Notes under the pieces: model-generated | The model's database searches: none | What the model was told of the DNA's origin: nothing | The model's input: only the letters and a program-made list of their open reading frames with translations | Shown: one piece after another, positions 1 to 11,088 of the stretch | Layout of the letters: each line of letters starts with the position of its first letter | How positions within the stretch are numbered: the first letter of the stretch is position 1 | Translations under genes and position numbers: made by a program | Source: Streptomyces pyxinicus | GTDB lineage: Bacteria; Actinomycetota; Actinomycetes; Streptomycetales; Streptomycetaceae | NCBI RefSeq assembly: GCF_024753135.1 | Contig: NZ_JANUGP010000005.1 | Location: forward strand, 248,001-312,000 | Direction: 5' to 3' | Length of the DNA stretch: 64,000 nucleotides

Positions 1-401
1 GCGCGGACGCGGTCCGGTACGGCCTGCCCGCCGCCGACGCCGAGGAGGCGGTGGACGCGCTCGTGCCGCCCCGCCACCCGGTGTCCGGCGAGTGGACGCT
101 GGACCTCGGCGGCCGTCAGGCGCTGCTGGCGAACGTGGGTCCCGGGCACACCGCGCACGACCTGGCGGTGTTGGTACCGGGCAGCCCGGAGGTGGTGTTC
201 TGCGGGGACCTGGTGGAGGAGTCGGACGCCCCGCAGGCGGGCCCGGACGCGGTGCCGTCCCGCTGGCCGGCCGCGCTCGACCGGCTGCTGGCGCTGGGCG
301 GCGCGGACGCGCTGTACGTGCCGGGTCACGGAGCGGTGGTGGACGCGGCCTTCGTCCGACGGCAGCGCGACGAGCTGGCGGCGCGTTTCGGCGTGTCCTG
401 A
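1..401 (+). CDS. MBL-fold metallo-hydrolase, 3' part only
   Basis: This is the C-terminal ~132 residues of a protein whose start lies left of the window; the frame is open from base 3. The metallo-beta-lactamase fold is indicated by GHTAHDL, by a metal-ligand type FCGDLVEE segment and by the closing PGHG motif. These correspond to the second His, bridging Asp and last His of the glyoxalase II-like family. The first HxHxDH motif would be off-window. The substrate cannot be told from this fragment. It ends 34 bases before the next gene on the same strand. Confidence 0.75.
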   Translation, partial: ADAVRYGLPAADAEEAVDALVPPRHPVSGEWTLDLGGRQALLANVGPGHTAHDLAVLVPGSPEVVFCGDLVEESDAPQAGPDAVPSRWPAALDRLLALGGADALYVPGHGAVVDAAFVRRQRDELAARFGVS

Positions 402-435
402 GCACGGCAGCACGGCTTCTCCTATCGTCATCCGA

Positions 436-1245
436 ATGCGCCAGTACTCCACCGACCTCACCCCGCCCTGGAAGAAGCCGAAGCCCGTGCCGGAGGTCCC
501 GGCCGAGGCCGGCCTGGTGGTGGAGGAGCCCGGCAGCGGGTTCTGCGGGGCGGTGATCCGCTGCGAGGCGGGCACGGTGACGCTGGAGGACCGCTTCGGC
601 AAGCACCGGGTGTTCCCGCTGGAGCCGCGCGGCTTCCTGCTGGAGGGCAGGGTGGTGACCCTGGTCCGGCCGCCGGCCGCGGCCCCGGCACGGCCCACCC
701 GCACGGCGTCCGGCTCGGTGGCCGTGCCCGGCGCCCGCGCCCGGGTGGCCCGCGCCGGCCGCATCTACGTCGAGGGCCGGCACGACGCCGAGCTGGTGGA
801 GAAGGTCTGGGGCGACGACCTGCGCGTCGAGGGCGTGGTCGTGGAGTACCTGGGGGGCGTGGACGACCTGCCGGGCATCGTCGCCGAGTTCGGCCCCGGT
901 CCCGACGCCCGCCTCGGCGTGCTGGTGGACCACCTGCTGCCGGGCACGAAGGAGTGGCACATCGCCCGGTCGGTCACCAGCGAGCACGCGCTGGTCGTCG
1001 GCCACCCGTACATCGACATCTGGGAGGCGGTGAAGCCGGCCGCGGTGGGCATCGAGGCATGGCCCCGGGTGCCGCGCGGCCAGGACTGGAAGACGGGCGT
1101 GTGCCGGGCGCTGGGCTGGCCGGAGAACACGGGCGCGGTGTGGCAGGCCGTCCTCAAGCGCGTGACCTCGTACCGGGACCTGGAGCCCGAGCTGCTGGGC
1201 CGCGTCGAGGAACTCATCGACTTCGTGACGGCGCCGGAGGACTGA
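436..1245 (+). CDS. DUF3097 family protein, Toprim-like
   Basis: A 269-residue protein of the actinobacterial DUF3097 family, commonly found next to hemW as here (convergent, 9 bases apart). The N-terminal ~90 residues look like a small beta-rich domain. The second half contains YVEGRHDAE near residue 111 and VLVDHLLPGTKEW near 162. These resemble the Glu motif and DxD/PG motif of Toprim nucleases such as RNase M5, although the second acidic residue of DxD is not conserved. A nucleic-acid function is therefore an inference only. The start is ATG at 436. No good Shine-Dalgarno precedes it, but TATCGT lies 7 nt upstream, as expected for a leaderless transcript. Confidence 0.8.
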   Translation: MRQYSTDLTPPWKKPKPVPEVPAEAGLVVEEPGSGFCGAVIRCEAGTVTLEDRFGKHRVFPLEPRGFLLEGRVVTLVRPPAAAPARPTRTASGSVAVPGARARVARAGRIYVEGRHDAELVEKVWGDDLRVEGVVVEYLGGVDDLPGIVAEFGPGPDARLGVLVDHLLPGTKEWHIARSVTSEHALVVGHPYIDIWEAVKPAAVGIEAWPRVPRGQDWKTGVCRALGWPENTGAVWQAVLKRVTSYRDLEPELLGRVEELIDFVTAPED

Positions 1246-1254
1246 CCCCGGGGT

Positions 1255-2487
1255 TCAGTCCACCAGGTCCCGTACCACCGCGTCCGCGAGCAGCCGTCCA
1301 CGCAGGGTGAGGACGGCCCGGCCCGCGTCGTAGGAGCCGGCGGCGAGCAGGCCGTCCGCCAGGAAGCGCCGGGAGGCCGCCCGGCCCCCGGGCCTCAGCA
1401 GGGACAGCGGGACGCCCTCGCGCAGGCGCAGCTCCAGCAGGATCCGCTCGACGCGCCGGTCCTCCTCGGAGAGCAGCTCGCGGCCGGCGCCCGGTGAGCG
1501 CCCGGAGGCGAGGGCCGCCGCGTAGGCGCCGGGGTGCTTGACGTTCCACCAGCGCACCCCGCCGACGTGGGAGTGGGCGCCCGGACCCGCGCCCCACCAG
1601 TCGGCGCCGCGCCAGTACAGCTCGTTGTGCAGGCACCGCCCGGCCTCGGAGGTGGCCCAGTTGGACACCTCGTACCAGTCGAAGCCCGCCGCCGACAGGG
1701 TCTCCTCGGCGATCAGGTAGCGGTCGGCGTGCACGTCGTCGTCGGTCATGGGGACCTCGCCCCGGCGGACGCGGCGGGCGAGCTGGGTGCCCTCCTCGAC
1801 GATGAGCGCGTAGGCGCTGACGTGGTCGGGGCCCGCCGCGATCGCCGCGTCCAGGGAGGCCCGCCAGTCGTCGTCGCTCTCCCCCGGCGTGCCGTAGATC
1901 AGGTCGAGGTTGACGTGGTCGAAGCCGGCCGCGCGGGCCTCCGCCACGCACGCCTCGGGGCGCCCGGGGGTGTGGGTGCGGTCGAGGACCTTCAGCACGT
2001 GTCGCCGGGCGCTCTGCATGCCGAAGGAGATCCGGTTGAAGCCGCCCTCGCGCAGGGTGGCGAGGTAGGCCGGGTCCACGGACTCCGGGTTCGCCTCGGT
2101 GGTGATCTCCGCGTCCGCCGCGAGCCCGAACTCGTCCCGGATGGCCGCCAGCATCCGCACCAGGTCGCCCGCGGCCAGCAGGGTCGGCGTGCCGCCGCCG
2201 ACGAACACCGTGCGGACCTCGCGCGGGTCGTCGCCGAGCACCTTGCGGGCGAGGCGGACCTCGTCGGTGAGGGTGTCCGCGTAGTTGTCGCGGGAGGCGA
2301 GCACACCGCCGGTGCCGCGCAGCTCGGTGGCGGTGTAGGTGTTGAAGTCGCAGTAGCCGCAGCGGGTCGCGCAGTACGGCACGTGCAGGTAGAAGCCGAG
2401 GGGTCGCTCGGCCGCCCCGGCGAGCGCGCGCGCGGGCAGCGCGCCGTCGGCGGGGACGGGCTCGCCGTCGGGGAGTGCGGAAGGCAT
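1255..2487 (-). CDS. hemW: Radical SAM heme chaperone HemW
   Basis: HemW-type radical SAM protein (formerly annotated as oxygen-independent coproporphyrinogen III oxidase). The family delivers heme to acceptor proteins; it does not do the HemN reaction. The CATRCGYCDF segment near residue 40 gives the CX3CX2C [4Fe-4S] cluster ligands and is followed by the VFVGGGTPTLL glycine-rich SAM-binding motif. The C-terminal part carries the HemW-like winged-helix region. The chosen ATG at 2487 has GGAGG just upstream; an in-frame ATG at 2496 lacks one. It is convergent with the DUF3097 gene and lies 27 bases after the phosphatase gene start-to-end junction on the same strand, so the two may be cotranscribed. 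Confidence 0.92.
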   Translation of the reverse strand: MPSALPDGEPVPADGALPARALAGAAERPLGFYLHVPYCATRCGYCDFNTYTATELRGTGGVLASRDNYADTLTDEVRLARKVLGDDPREVRTVFVGGGTPTLLAAGDLVRMLAAIRDEFGLAADAEITTEANPESVDPAYLATLREGGFNRISFGMQSARRHVLKVLDRTHTPGRPEACVAEARAAGFDHVNLDLIYGTPGESDDDWRASLDAAIAAGPDHVSAYALIVEEGTQLARRVRRGEVPMTDDDVHADRYLIAEETLSAAGFDWYEVSNWATSEAGRCLHNELYWRGADWWGAGPGAHSHVGGVRWWNVKHPGAYAAALASGRSPGAGRELLSEEDRRVERILLELRLREGVPLSLLRPGGRAASRRFLADGLLAAGSYDAGRAVLTLRGRLLADAVVRDLVD

Positions 2488-2514
2488 GCCCTCCATTGTC
2501 CAGCACCGGCGCGG

Positions 2515-4344
2515 TCACTCCGCCTGGAGCACCAGCAGCGCCAGGTCGTCCTCGGGCGGGCCGCCGCCGAAGTCGTGCACCAGGCGGCGGATCCTTTCGG
2601 CTATCCCCTCGGCGCTCAGGCCCGCGCAGCCGGACAGGGCCCGAGCGAGCCCGTCGCCGTCGTCGAACTGGCGGGAGCCGGAGCGGCGCTCGGTCACCCC
2701 GTCGGTGACGCACAGCAGGCTGTCGCCGGGCCGCAGGTCGAGGGTCTCGCTGGTGTACGTCTCGTCCTCCACCACGCCGAGCAGGGTCTGCGGCCGGGCG
2801 GCGGTGCGCACGGTGCCGTCGGGGCCGAGCACCAGCGGCAGCGGGTGTCCGGCGGAGGCGAGGGTGCAGCGCAGGCCGCCGTCGTGCGGGACCAGTTCGC
2901 CGTAGAGCAGGGACAGGAAGCGGGTCTGGGGGCCGTCGCCGGGCGGTACGGCACGGCCGCCGGCGGCGACCAGGGCGCGGGCGGCGGCGTCGGCGGCCTC
3001 GGTGGCGTCGTCCAGCAGGAGCTGGTTGAGGCGGTCCAGGACGTCGGCGACCCGGTAGCCCTCGCGGGCGAGCAGCCGCAGCCAGGGGCGGGCCAGGCCG
3101 ATCACGACCGCCGCCTCGGGACCCTTGCCCTGCACGTCGCCGACGGCGAAGCACCAGCGGCCGTCACCGGCCGGGAAGAGGTCGTAGAAGTCGCCGCTGG
3201 GGCCGCCGCCCTCGCAGGGCTCGTAGACGAGCGCGCTGCTCACCCCGGGGATCTCGGCGACGGCGCCGGGCAGCAGGCCGCGCTGGAGGACGGCGCTGAT
3301 GGTGGCCTGGCGGGCGTACTGCCGGGCCGCGCCGATGGCGAGCGCGACCCGGCGGCCGAGGTCCTCCACCAGGCCGGTCACCTCGTCCGGGAAGCCGAGC
3401 AGCCCGCCGCGGCCGATGACCAGGGTGCCGAGCGGCCGCCCGCCCGCGATCAGCCGGTATGCCAGCGCCGTGCCGTGGACGCCCTGCGGGCCCAGCGCGG
3501 CACCCGGCCAGGGGTACGGCTCCGGGCCCGACCGGGGTCCGTCCCGGTGCGCCGGCGGTGCCTTCTCCAGGGCGCAGCGCAGTTCCTCGATGTGCGGCTC
3601 GCTGACGTGCCAGACCCGGGCCGGACCGCTGCCGGGGCCGCCGGCGCGGGCGGTGGCCTCGTCCTCCAGCCAGAGCGCGCACCAGTCGGCGAGCCGGGGC
3701 ACGATGAGCTGGCCGGTGAGGGCGGCGACCAGGTTCTCGTCCAGCTGTCCGGCGAGCAGGTCGGATGCCTCGGCGAGGAAGGACAGCGCGCCCCGGCCGA
3801 GCCAGTCCCGGTCGCCGTCCGCGCGGTACGGCTGCGGGGCGAGGTCCTCGGCGACCTCCAGGGCGGGCTCGGGACCGGGTCCGTCGAGGTCCTGGCCGCC
3901 CTCGGGAGGCAGCCGCGCCCACACCGTCTTCGCGGCGCGGCGGTAGGTGACGCCCCAGGACTCGGCGAGCGTGGCGACGAGCCGCAGCCCGCGCCCGTAC
4001 TCGGCCGTGTCGTACGGCGTCTCGCCGCCGACGGCGTCGCGCGGGGCGCGGGAGGGGTGCAGGTCGCTCACCTCCACGACGAACGCGCCGGTCCCCTCCA
4101 GCCGCCACTCCACCTCGACCTCGGTGCCGGCGTGCACGACGGCGTTGGTGACCAGTTCGCTGACCACCGCCATGGCGTCGTCCGCGAGCCGGGGCGCGGT
4201 CCCGGGCACCTCGGCGAGCGCGGCGCGCACCAGCGAGCGCGCCGTCCCGGGCGCGAGCGGGCTGCCGGGCAGCGTGGCCCGCCCGCTCGCCTCGCGGTAC
4301 GGGGCCGCGCTGTCCCGCTGCGTCGGTATGGCCGCCATGTCCAT
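2515..4344 (-). CDS. SpoIIE-family PP2C phosphatase with ATPase and GAF-like domains
   Basis: A 609-residue signalling protein of the type that controls anti-anti-sigma factors in Streptomyces. Residues ~35-145 form an anti-sigma-kinase-like HATPase domain, with the N box in ELVTNAVVHAG and a G box in YGRGLRLV. The middle (~190-360) looks like a GAF/PAS sensory domain. Residues ~375-600 are a SpoIIE-type PP2C phosphatase, with GDFYDLF, FAVGDVQGKG and CVTDGVTE supplying the metal-binding aspartates. No membrane segment is seen, so it is probably cytoplasmic. Carrying both a kinase-like and a phosphatase domain suggests it can switch a partner protein both ways. That partner is not encoded in this window. 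Confidence 0.88.
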   Translation of the reverse strand: MDMAAIPTQRDSAAPYREASGRATLPGSPLAPGTARSLVRAALAEVPGTAPRLADDAMAVVSELVTNAVVHAGTEVEVEWRLEGTGAFVVEVSDLHPSRAPRDAVGGETPYDTAEYGRGLRLVATLAESWGVTYRRAAKTVWARLPPEGGQDLDGPGPEPALEVAEDLAPQPYRADGDRDWLGRGALSFLAEASDLLAGQLDENLVAALTGQLIVPRLADWCALWLEDEATARAGGPGSGPARVWHVSEPHIEELRCALEKAPPAHRDGPRSGPEPYPWPGAALGPQGVHGTALAYRLIAGGRPLGTLVIGRGGLLGFPDEVTGLVEDLGRRVALAIGAARQYARQATISAVLQRGLLPGAVAEIPGVSSALVYEPCEGGGPSGDFYDLFPAGDGRWCFAVGDVQGKGPEAAVVIGLARPWLRLLAREGYRVADVLDRLNQLLLDDATEAADAAARALVAAGGRAVPPGDGPQTRFLSLLYGELVPHDGGLRCTLASAGHPLPLVLGPDGTVRTAARPQTLLGVVEDETYTSETLDLRPGDSLLCVTDGVTERRSGSRQFDDGDGLARALSGCAGLSAEGIAERIRRLVHDFGGGPPEDDLALLVLQAE

Positions 4345-4480
4345 GCGGCCAGGGTGACAGACCGGGGGCGGACATCAGCACGGAGTCACCGAAACGGCCA
4401 GTCATGGCCGAGAACCGTGCTACGGGAGGGACAGAAGACGGAACGTTTCGGGCGGGGACGGTCCGGGGCCGGTCCCCGGC

Positions 4481-6412
<1,932 letters not shown>

Positions 6413-6436
6413 GGTGGGGACTCGGGCTGTTGTTTA

Positions 6437-6446
6437 ACTCGCGAGT
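6437..6446. promoter_or_regulatory. Palindrome ACTCGCGAGT upstream of the acyl-CoA ligase gene
   Basis: A perfect 10-bp palindrome sits in an unusually AT-rich pocket 25 bases before the GTG start, with a second partial copy (CTAGCGAG) next to it at 6450-6456. Position and symmetry fit a TetR- or GntR-type operator controlling fatty-acid metabolism. The regulator is unknown and this is inference. Confidence 0.4.
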
Positions 6447-6541
6447 AACTAGCGAGCAGGCATCAGGGTAAGCCGCGACCGCCCGCTGCGTAAGGGGCCT
6501 CGGCCTGTCACTTTCCACGCAGAGCGACGCTACGCGCGCGT

Positions 6542-6575
6542 AGGGGCCCGCCGCACTTTCGTGCGACGGGCCCCT
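6542..6575 (-). terminator. Hairpin terminator after lepA
   Basis: A 15-position stem with one mismatch (6542-6556 against 6561-6575) and a TTTC loop lies 62 bases beyond the lepA stop codon. It would close the lepA transcript and also separates it from the acyl-CoA ligase promoter region. Confidence 0.65.
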
Positions 6576-6636
6576 TGGCACCCGTTATGCGAGCGCACCC
6601 CTCCGTTACCGGGGGTCACACCTTCGGTGCCGGCGG

Positions 6637-8511
6637 TTACTTCTTGCCCTTGGCCGGCCCCGCGCTGTCGTCGCTGGACAGCACCGCGATGAAGGCCTCC
6701 TGCGGAACCTCCACCGAACCCACCATCTTCATCCGCTTCTTGCCTTCCTTCTGCTTCTCCAGCAGCTTGCGCTTACGGGAGATGTCGCCGCCGTAGCACT
6801 TGGCGAGGACGTCCTTGCGGATGGCGCGGATGGTCTCGCGGGCGATCACCCGCGAGCCGATGGCGGCCTGGACCGGCACCTCGAAGCTCTGCCGCGGGAT
6901 CAGCTCCTTGAGCTTGGCCACCAGCCGTACGCCGTACGCGTACGCCTGGTCCCGGTGGGTGATCGCCGAGAAGGCGTCCACCTTGTCGCCGTGCAGCAGG
7001 ATGTCGACCTTGACCAGGGAGCTGGTCTGCTCGCCGGTGGGCTCGTAGTCCAGCGAGGCGTAGCCGCGGGTCTTGGACTTCAGCTGGTCGAAGAAGTCGA
7101 AGACGATCTCCGCGAGCGGCAGCGTGTAGCGGATCTCGACGCGGTCCTCGGAGAGGTAGTCCATGCCGAGCAGGGTGCCGCGCCGGGTCTGGCACAGCTC
7201 CATGATCGCGCCGATGAACTCGGTCGGCGCGAGGATCGTGGCCCGCACCACCGGCTCGTAGACCTCGCCGATCTTGCCCTCGGGGAACTCGCTCGGGTTG
7301 GTGACCGTGATCTCGCTGCCGTCCTCCATGACCACGCGGTAGACCACGTTCGGGGCGGTGGCGATCAGGTCGAGGCCGAACTCGCGCTCCAGGCGCTCCC
7401 GGATCACGTCCAGGTGCAGCAGGCCGAGGAAGCCGACGCGGAAGCCGAAGCCGAGGGCGGCGGAGGTCTCCGGCTCGTAGACCAGGGCGGCGTCGTTGAG
7501 CTGGAGCTTGTCCAGGGCCTCGCGCAGCTCGGGGTAGTCCGAGCCGTCCAGCGGATACAGGCCGGAGAAGACCATCGGCTTGGGGTCCTTGTACCCGCCG
7601 AGCGCCTCCGTGGCCCCCTTGTGCTGGCTGGTGACGGTGTCACCGACCTTGGACTGGCGCACGTCCTTCACACCGGTGATGAGATAGCCCACCTCGCCGA
7701 CGCCCAGGCCGTCGGCCGGCAGCATCTCGGGCGAGCTGACGCCGATCTCCAACAGCTCGTGGGTGGCGCCGGTCGACATCATCCTGATGCGCTCGCGCTT
7801 GTTGAGCTGGCCGTCGATGACACGGACGTACGTCACCACACCGCGGTAGGAGTCGTAGACCGAGTCGAAGATCATCGCGCGGGCGGGCGCGTCGGCGACA
7901 CCGACCGGGGCCGGGATCTCCTTGACGACCTTGTCCAGCAGCGCGTCGACGCCGAGACCCGTCTTCGCGGAGACCTTGAGCACGTCCTCGGGGTCGCAGC
8001 CGACCAGGTTCGCCAGCTCCTCGGCGAACTTCTCCGGCTGCGCGGCCGGCAGGTCGATCTTGTTCAGCACCGGGATGATCGTGAGGTCGTTCTCCATCGC
8101 CAGGTACAGGTTGGCGAGGGTCTGCGCCTCGATGCCCTGGGCGGCGTCGACGAGGAGGACGGTGCCCTCGCAGGCGGCCAGCGACCGCGAGACCTCGTAG
8201 GTGAAGTCGACGTGCCCCGGGGTGTCGATCATGTTGAGGATGTGCGTCGTGCCCTGGTCGGGCCCCTGGGTCGGGGCCCAGGGCAGACGCACCGCCTGGG
8301 ACTTGATCGTGATGCCGCGCTCGCGCTCGATGTCCATCCGGTCGAGGTACTGAGCGCGCATCTGCCGCTGCTCGACCACACCGGTCAGCTGGAGCATCCG
8401 GTCGGCGAGCGTGGACTTGCCGTGGTCGATGTGCGCGATGATGCAGAAATTGCGGATCAGCGCCGGGGCGGTACGGCTCGGCTCGGGCACGTGGTGAGGG
8501 GTCGCGGGCAC
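6637..8511 (-). CDS. lepA: Elongation factor 4 (LepA), ribosome back-translocase
   Basis: A 624-residue translational GTPase. The G1 motif AHIDHGKST lies ~25 residues in, followed by RGITIK (G2), DTPGHVDF (G3), NKIDLP (G4) and a SAK-type G5. EF-G-like domains and the LepA-specific C-terminal domain rich in lysine ([17 protein letters not shown]) follow. EF4 remodels stalled ribosomes and associates with membranes. The start is set at GTG 8511, where AGGA precedes it by six bases and the N terminus matches the length of known Streptomyces LepA. An in-frame ATG at 8571 would add 20 non-conserved residues. It is divergent from rpsT. Confidence 0.96.
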   Translation of the reverse strand: MPATPHHVPEPSRTAPALIRNFCIIAHIDHGKSTLADRMLQLTGVVEQRQMRAQYLDRMDIERERGITIKSQAVRLPWAPTQGPDQGTTHILNMIDTPGHVDFTYEVSRSLAACEGTVLLVDAAQGIEAQTLANLYLAMENDLTIIPVLNKIDLPAAQPEKFAEELANLVGCDPEDVLKVSAKTGLGVDALLDKVVKEIPAPVGVADAPARAMIFDSVYDSYRGVVTYVRVIDGQLNKRERIRMMSTGATHELLEIGVSSPEMLPADGLGVGEVGYLITGVKDVRQSKVGDTVTSQHKGATEALGGYKDPKPMVFSGLYPLDGSDYPELREALDKLQLNDAALVYEPETSAALGFGFRVGFLGLLHLDVIRERLEREFGLDLIATAPNVVYRVVMEDGSEITVTNPSEFPEGKIGEVYEPVVRATILAPTEFIGAIMELCQTRRGTLLGMDYLSEDRVEIRYTLPLAEIVFDFFDQLKSKTRGYASLDYEPTGEQTSSLVKVDILLHGDKVDAFSAITHRDQAYAYGVRLVAKLKELIPRQSFEVPVQAAIGSRVIARETIRAIRKDVLAKCYGGDISRKRKLLEKQKEGKKRMKMVGSVEVPQEAFIAVLSSDDSAGPAKGKK

Positions 8512-8600
8512 GCAGGGTCCTGTCTCTTGAGGCGCCTTATGCCTCGGGTCGGATCTATACGTAGTCTCCATGGTCCCACGGGCGCGGACCGGGGACCGTT

Positions 8601-8630
8601 TTGGGCCGCTCGCAGGGCCACTGGTACTGT
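8601..8630 (+). promoter_or_regulatory. Putative rpsT promoter
   Basis: TTGGGC (8601-8606) and TACTGT (8625-8630) are separated by 18 bases and lie about 100 bases before the rpsT start. This resembles a housekeeping sigma-type promoter. No experimental support is available from the sequence. Confidence 0.4.
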
Positions 8631-8737
8631 AGATGGCTGTGCCTCATGCCCTCTCAGCGCGAGGCGCGTCAGAAAATTCTCGGATCACCGGCTCGGGACC
8701 TCCACGGCCCCGTGCCTGAACCTGAAAAGGCTCCTTC

Positions 8738-8998
8738 GTGGCGAACATCAAGTCCCAGATCAAGCGGAACAAGACCAACGAGAAGGCCCGGCTGCGCAAC
8801 AAGGCCGTCAAGTCCTCTCTGAAGACCGCGATCCGCAAGGCCCGCGAGGCCGCTGCCGCGGGTGACACCGAGAAGGCCAACGAGCTGCAGCGCGCTGCCG
8901 CGCGTGCGCTCGACAAGGCCGTCTCGAAGGGCGTCATCCACAAGAACCAGGCCGCCAACAAGAAGTCGGCGCTTGCTTCCAAGGCCACGGCCCTCTAA
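8738..8998 (+). CDS. rpsT: 30S ribosomal protein S20
   Basis: An 86-residue lysine/arginine-rich protein beginning with the family signature [17 protein letters not shown], full length for S20, which binds 16S rRNA and supports 30S assembly. The start is GTG at 8738 preceded by an AAAGG purine run. It stands alone, convergent with holA, and is followed by a strong bidirectional hairpin. Confidence 0.97.
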   Translation: MANIKSQIKRNKTNEKARLRNKAVKSSLKTAIRKAREAAAAGDTEKANELQRAAARALDKAVSKGVIHKNQAANKKSALASKATAL

Positions 8999-9130
8999 GC
9001 CTGAACTCCTTTCTGATCTGACCGCCGGAAGGACCCAGAGCGGGCCCTCTCTCATCCGCTCCCGACCGGCACCCCAGAGCCTGTTCGCGGCCTGCGTTCG
9101 CCACGCGGGAACGGGCTCGACAGCTTTGAC

Positions 9131-9182
9131 CCGAAGGCCCCGGCGCCTCTCCCTTCCCCAGGGCGAGCGACGGGGCCTTCGG
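9131..9182. terminator. Hairpin between rpsT and holA
   Basis: A perfect 12-bp inverted repeat (9131-9142 and 9171-9182) spans a 28-base loop between the two convergent genes. It probably terminates rpsT and may also serve holA. Confidence 0.6.
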
Positions 9183-9263
9183 CATGCCCTGCCCCCGTCC
9201 GACGGCTCCTGGCAGCCCCGGGCCGCCGCCGGTGCCGCGCGGTGGGGTCAGGTCCTGCTCCCG

Positions 9264-10253
9264 TCAGCCCCGGCCTCTGGAGCGGGCGGCGCGGGCGATC
9301 GTCACCACCGCCTTCTCCAGCGCGTACTCGGGATCGTCCCCACCTCCCTTCACTCCGGCGTCCGCTTCCGCGACCGCTCGCATGGCCAGGGCCACCCCGT
9401 CCGGGGTCCAGCCCCGCATCTGCTGCCGTACCCGGTCGATCTTCCAGGGCGGCATGCCCAGTTCCCGGGCCAGGTCGGCCGGCCGGCCCCCGCGCGCCGA
9501 GGACAGCTTTCCGATCGCCCGCACGCCCTGGGCGAGCGCGCTGGTGATCAGCACCGGCGCCACGCCCGTCGCCAGCGACCATCTGAGCGCCTCCAGTGCC
9601 TCCGCGGTGCGCCCCTCCACGGCTCGGTCGGCGACCGTGAAGCTGGAGGCCTCGGCCCGGCCCGTGTAGTACCGCCCGACGACCGCCTCGTCGATCGTCC
9701 CCTCCACGTCGGCGACCAACTGGGAGACCGCCGCGGCCAGCTCGCGCAGATCGCTGCCGATGGCGTCGCACAGCGTCTGGCAGGCCTCGGGTGTCGCCGA
9801 CCGCCCGGAGGAACGGAACTCCCCCCGAACGAAGGCCAGCCGGTCCGCCGGCTTCGTCATCTTCGGGCAGGCCACCTCCCGCGCGCCCGCCTTGCGCGCG
9901 GCGTCGAGCAGCCCCTTGCCCTTGGCGCCGCCGGCGTGCAGCAGCACCAGGGTGATCTCCTCGGCGGGCGAACCGAGATAGGCCTTCACGTCCTTGACCG
10001 TGTCGGCGGACAGGTCCTGCGCGTTGCGTACGACCACGACTTTGCGCTCGGCGAAGAGCGAGGGACTGGTCAGCTCGGCGAGTGTGCCGGGCTGCAACTG
10101 GTCCGGGGTGAGGTCGCGTACGTCCGTGTCGGCGTCGGCGGCCCTGGCGGCGGCCACCACCTCCCGCACGGCACGGTCGAGCAGGAGGTCCTCCTGGCCC
10201 ACGGCGAGTGTCACCGGGGCGAGAGGGTCGTCATTCGCATTCTTCCTGGCCAT
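9264..10253 (-). CDS. holA: DNA polymerase III subunit delta
   Basis: A 329-residue clamp-loader delta subunit. It opens the sliding clamp during DNA replication. The N terminus has LAVGQEDLLLDRAVREV, followed by the AAA-like region (FAERKVVVVRNAQDL) and a C-terminal collar domain (MPPWKIDRVRQQMRGW). The length is typical for the family. The start is ATG 10253. The tandem-repeat array begins about 100 bases upstream of it, so the holA promoter must lie between or within the repeats. Confidence 0.93.
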   Translation of the reverse strand: MARKNANDDPLAPVTLAVGQEDLLLDRAVREVVAAARAADADTDVRDLTPDQLQPGTLAELTSPSLFAERKVVVVRNAQDLSADTVKDVKAYLGSPAEEITLVLLHAGGAKGKGLLDAARKAGAREVACPKMTKPADRLAFVRGEFRSSGRSATPEACQTLCDAIGSDLRELAAAVSQLVADVEGTIDEAVVGRYYTGRAEASSFTVADRAVEGRTAEALEALRWSLATGVAPVLITSALAQGVRAIGKLSSARGGRPADLARELGMPPWKIDRVRQQMRGWTPDGVALAMRAVAEADAGVKGGGDDPEYALEKAVVTIARAARSRGRG

Positions 10254-10355
10254 CGCTTACAGCATCCCACGCGCCACCGACAGCGAAGCCGCCGTCACCC
10301 CTGACGCGTCCCCGATCACACCCGGAGCCCATCTCGGGGACGGGACCCGGAGGCC

Positions 10356-10767
10356 GTGTCCGGGGTGGGTACGAGGTCCTGTCCGGGGGGTGGGTACGAG
10401 GTCCCGTCCGGGAGGTGGGTACGAGGTCCTGTCCGGGAGGTGGGTACGAGGTCCCGTCGGGGGGCGGGCACGAGACCCCGTCCGGGAGGCGGGCACCAGG
10501 CCCCGTCCGGTGGGGGCGGGCACGAGATCCCGTCCGGTGGGGCGGGCACGAGACCCCGTCCAGGAGGCGGGCACCAGACCCCATCCGGGAGGCGGGCACC
10601 AGACTCCGTCCAAGGGGCGGGCACGAGACCCCGTCCGGGAGGCGAGCACGAGACCCCGTCCGGGGGCGGGTACGAGGCCCCGTCCGGGAGGCGGGCACCA
10701 GACCCCGTCTGGTGGGGCGGGCACCAGACCCCGTCTGGTGGGGCGGGCACCGGGCCCCGTCTCCGGG
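10356..10767. repeat. Array of about 16 imperfect ~25-nt tandem repeats
   Basis: The unit starts GTCCGGGAGGCGGG and recurs about 16 times with lengths of 24-27 bases (most 25), from ~10356 to ~10767. The left-hand units read GGGTACGAGG and the right-hand ones GGGCACCAGA, so the array has two sub-types plus hybrids. Neighbouring units in the right part form perfect 8-bp hairpins with 3-base loops (10696-10714 and 10722-10740). All frames on both strands stay open through it because the unit lacks stop codons; those are artefacts, not genes. It fills the holA-to-next-gene gap completely. Confidence 0.9.
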
Positions 10768-11013
10768 TTACGGTTCCTCGCGCCAGCCGTCCCACTCCCC
10801 CGCGAACGCGTCCAGTTCCGCCGGGTCCAGCCGGTGCCGCTCGTCGCGCAGGACCAGCAGCCACTGCGCGTCCTCGGCGTCGTCCTCGCCGGCCAGGGCG
10901 TCCCGGACGAGCTGGGGCTCCTCGTCGGTCCCGAAACGCTCCCCGAGGGCCAGCGCCGCCTCCTCGGCGGCATCGCGGTCGGGCAGCACCAGCACGTGTC
11001 TCACATCGCTCAC
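10768..11013 (-). CDS. Small acidic conserved hypothetical protein
   Basis: An 81-residue acidic protein (DDAEDAQWLLVLRDE, AFAGEWDGW) without membrane segment or recognised motif. The GTG start at 11013 has GGAG in range upstream, and codon bias is normal for the window. Its stop lies exactly at the edge of the 25-nt repeat array, so the array forms its 3' untranslated region and the upstream region of holA. I do not recognise a function. Confidence 0.65.
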   Translation of the reverse strand: MSDVRHVLVLPDRDAAEEAALALGERFGTDEEPQLVRDALAGEDDAEDAQWLLVLRDERHRLDPAELDAFAGEWDGWREEP

Positions 11014-11088
11014 GCGCTCATTCTCCGGTACGGCCGCTGCCCTACCGCCGCGCCCTACCGCCGCCCCCTGCGTCCGGGCCGGGCCGGC

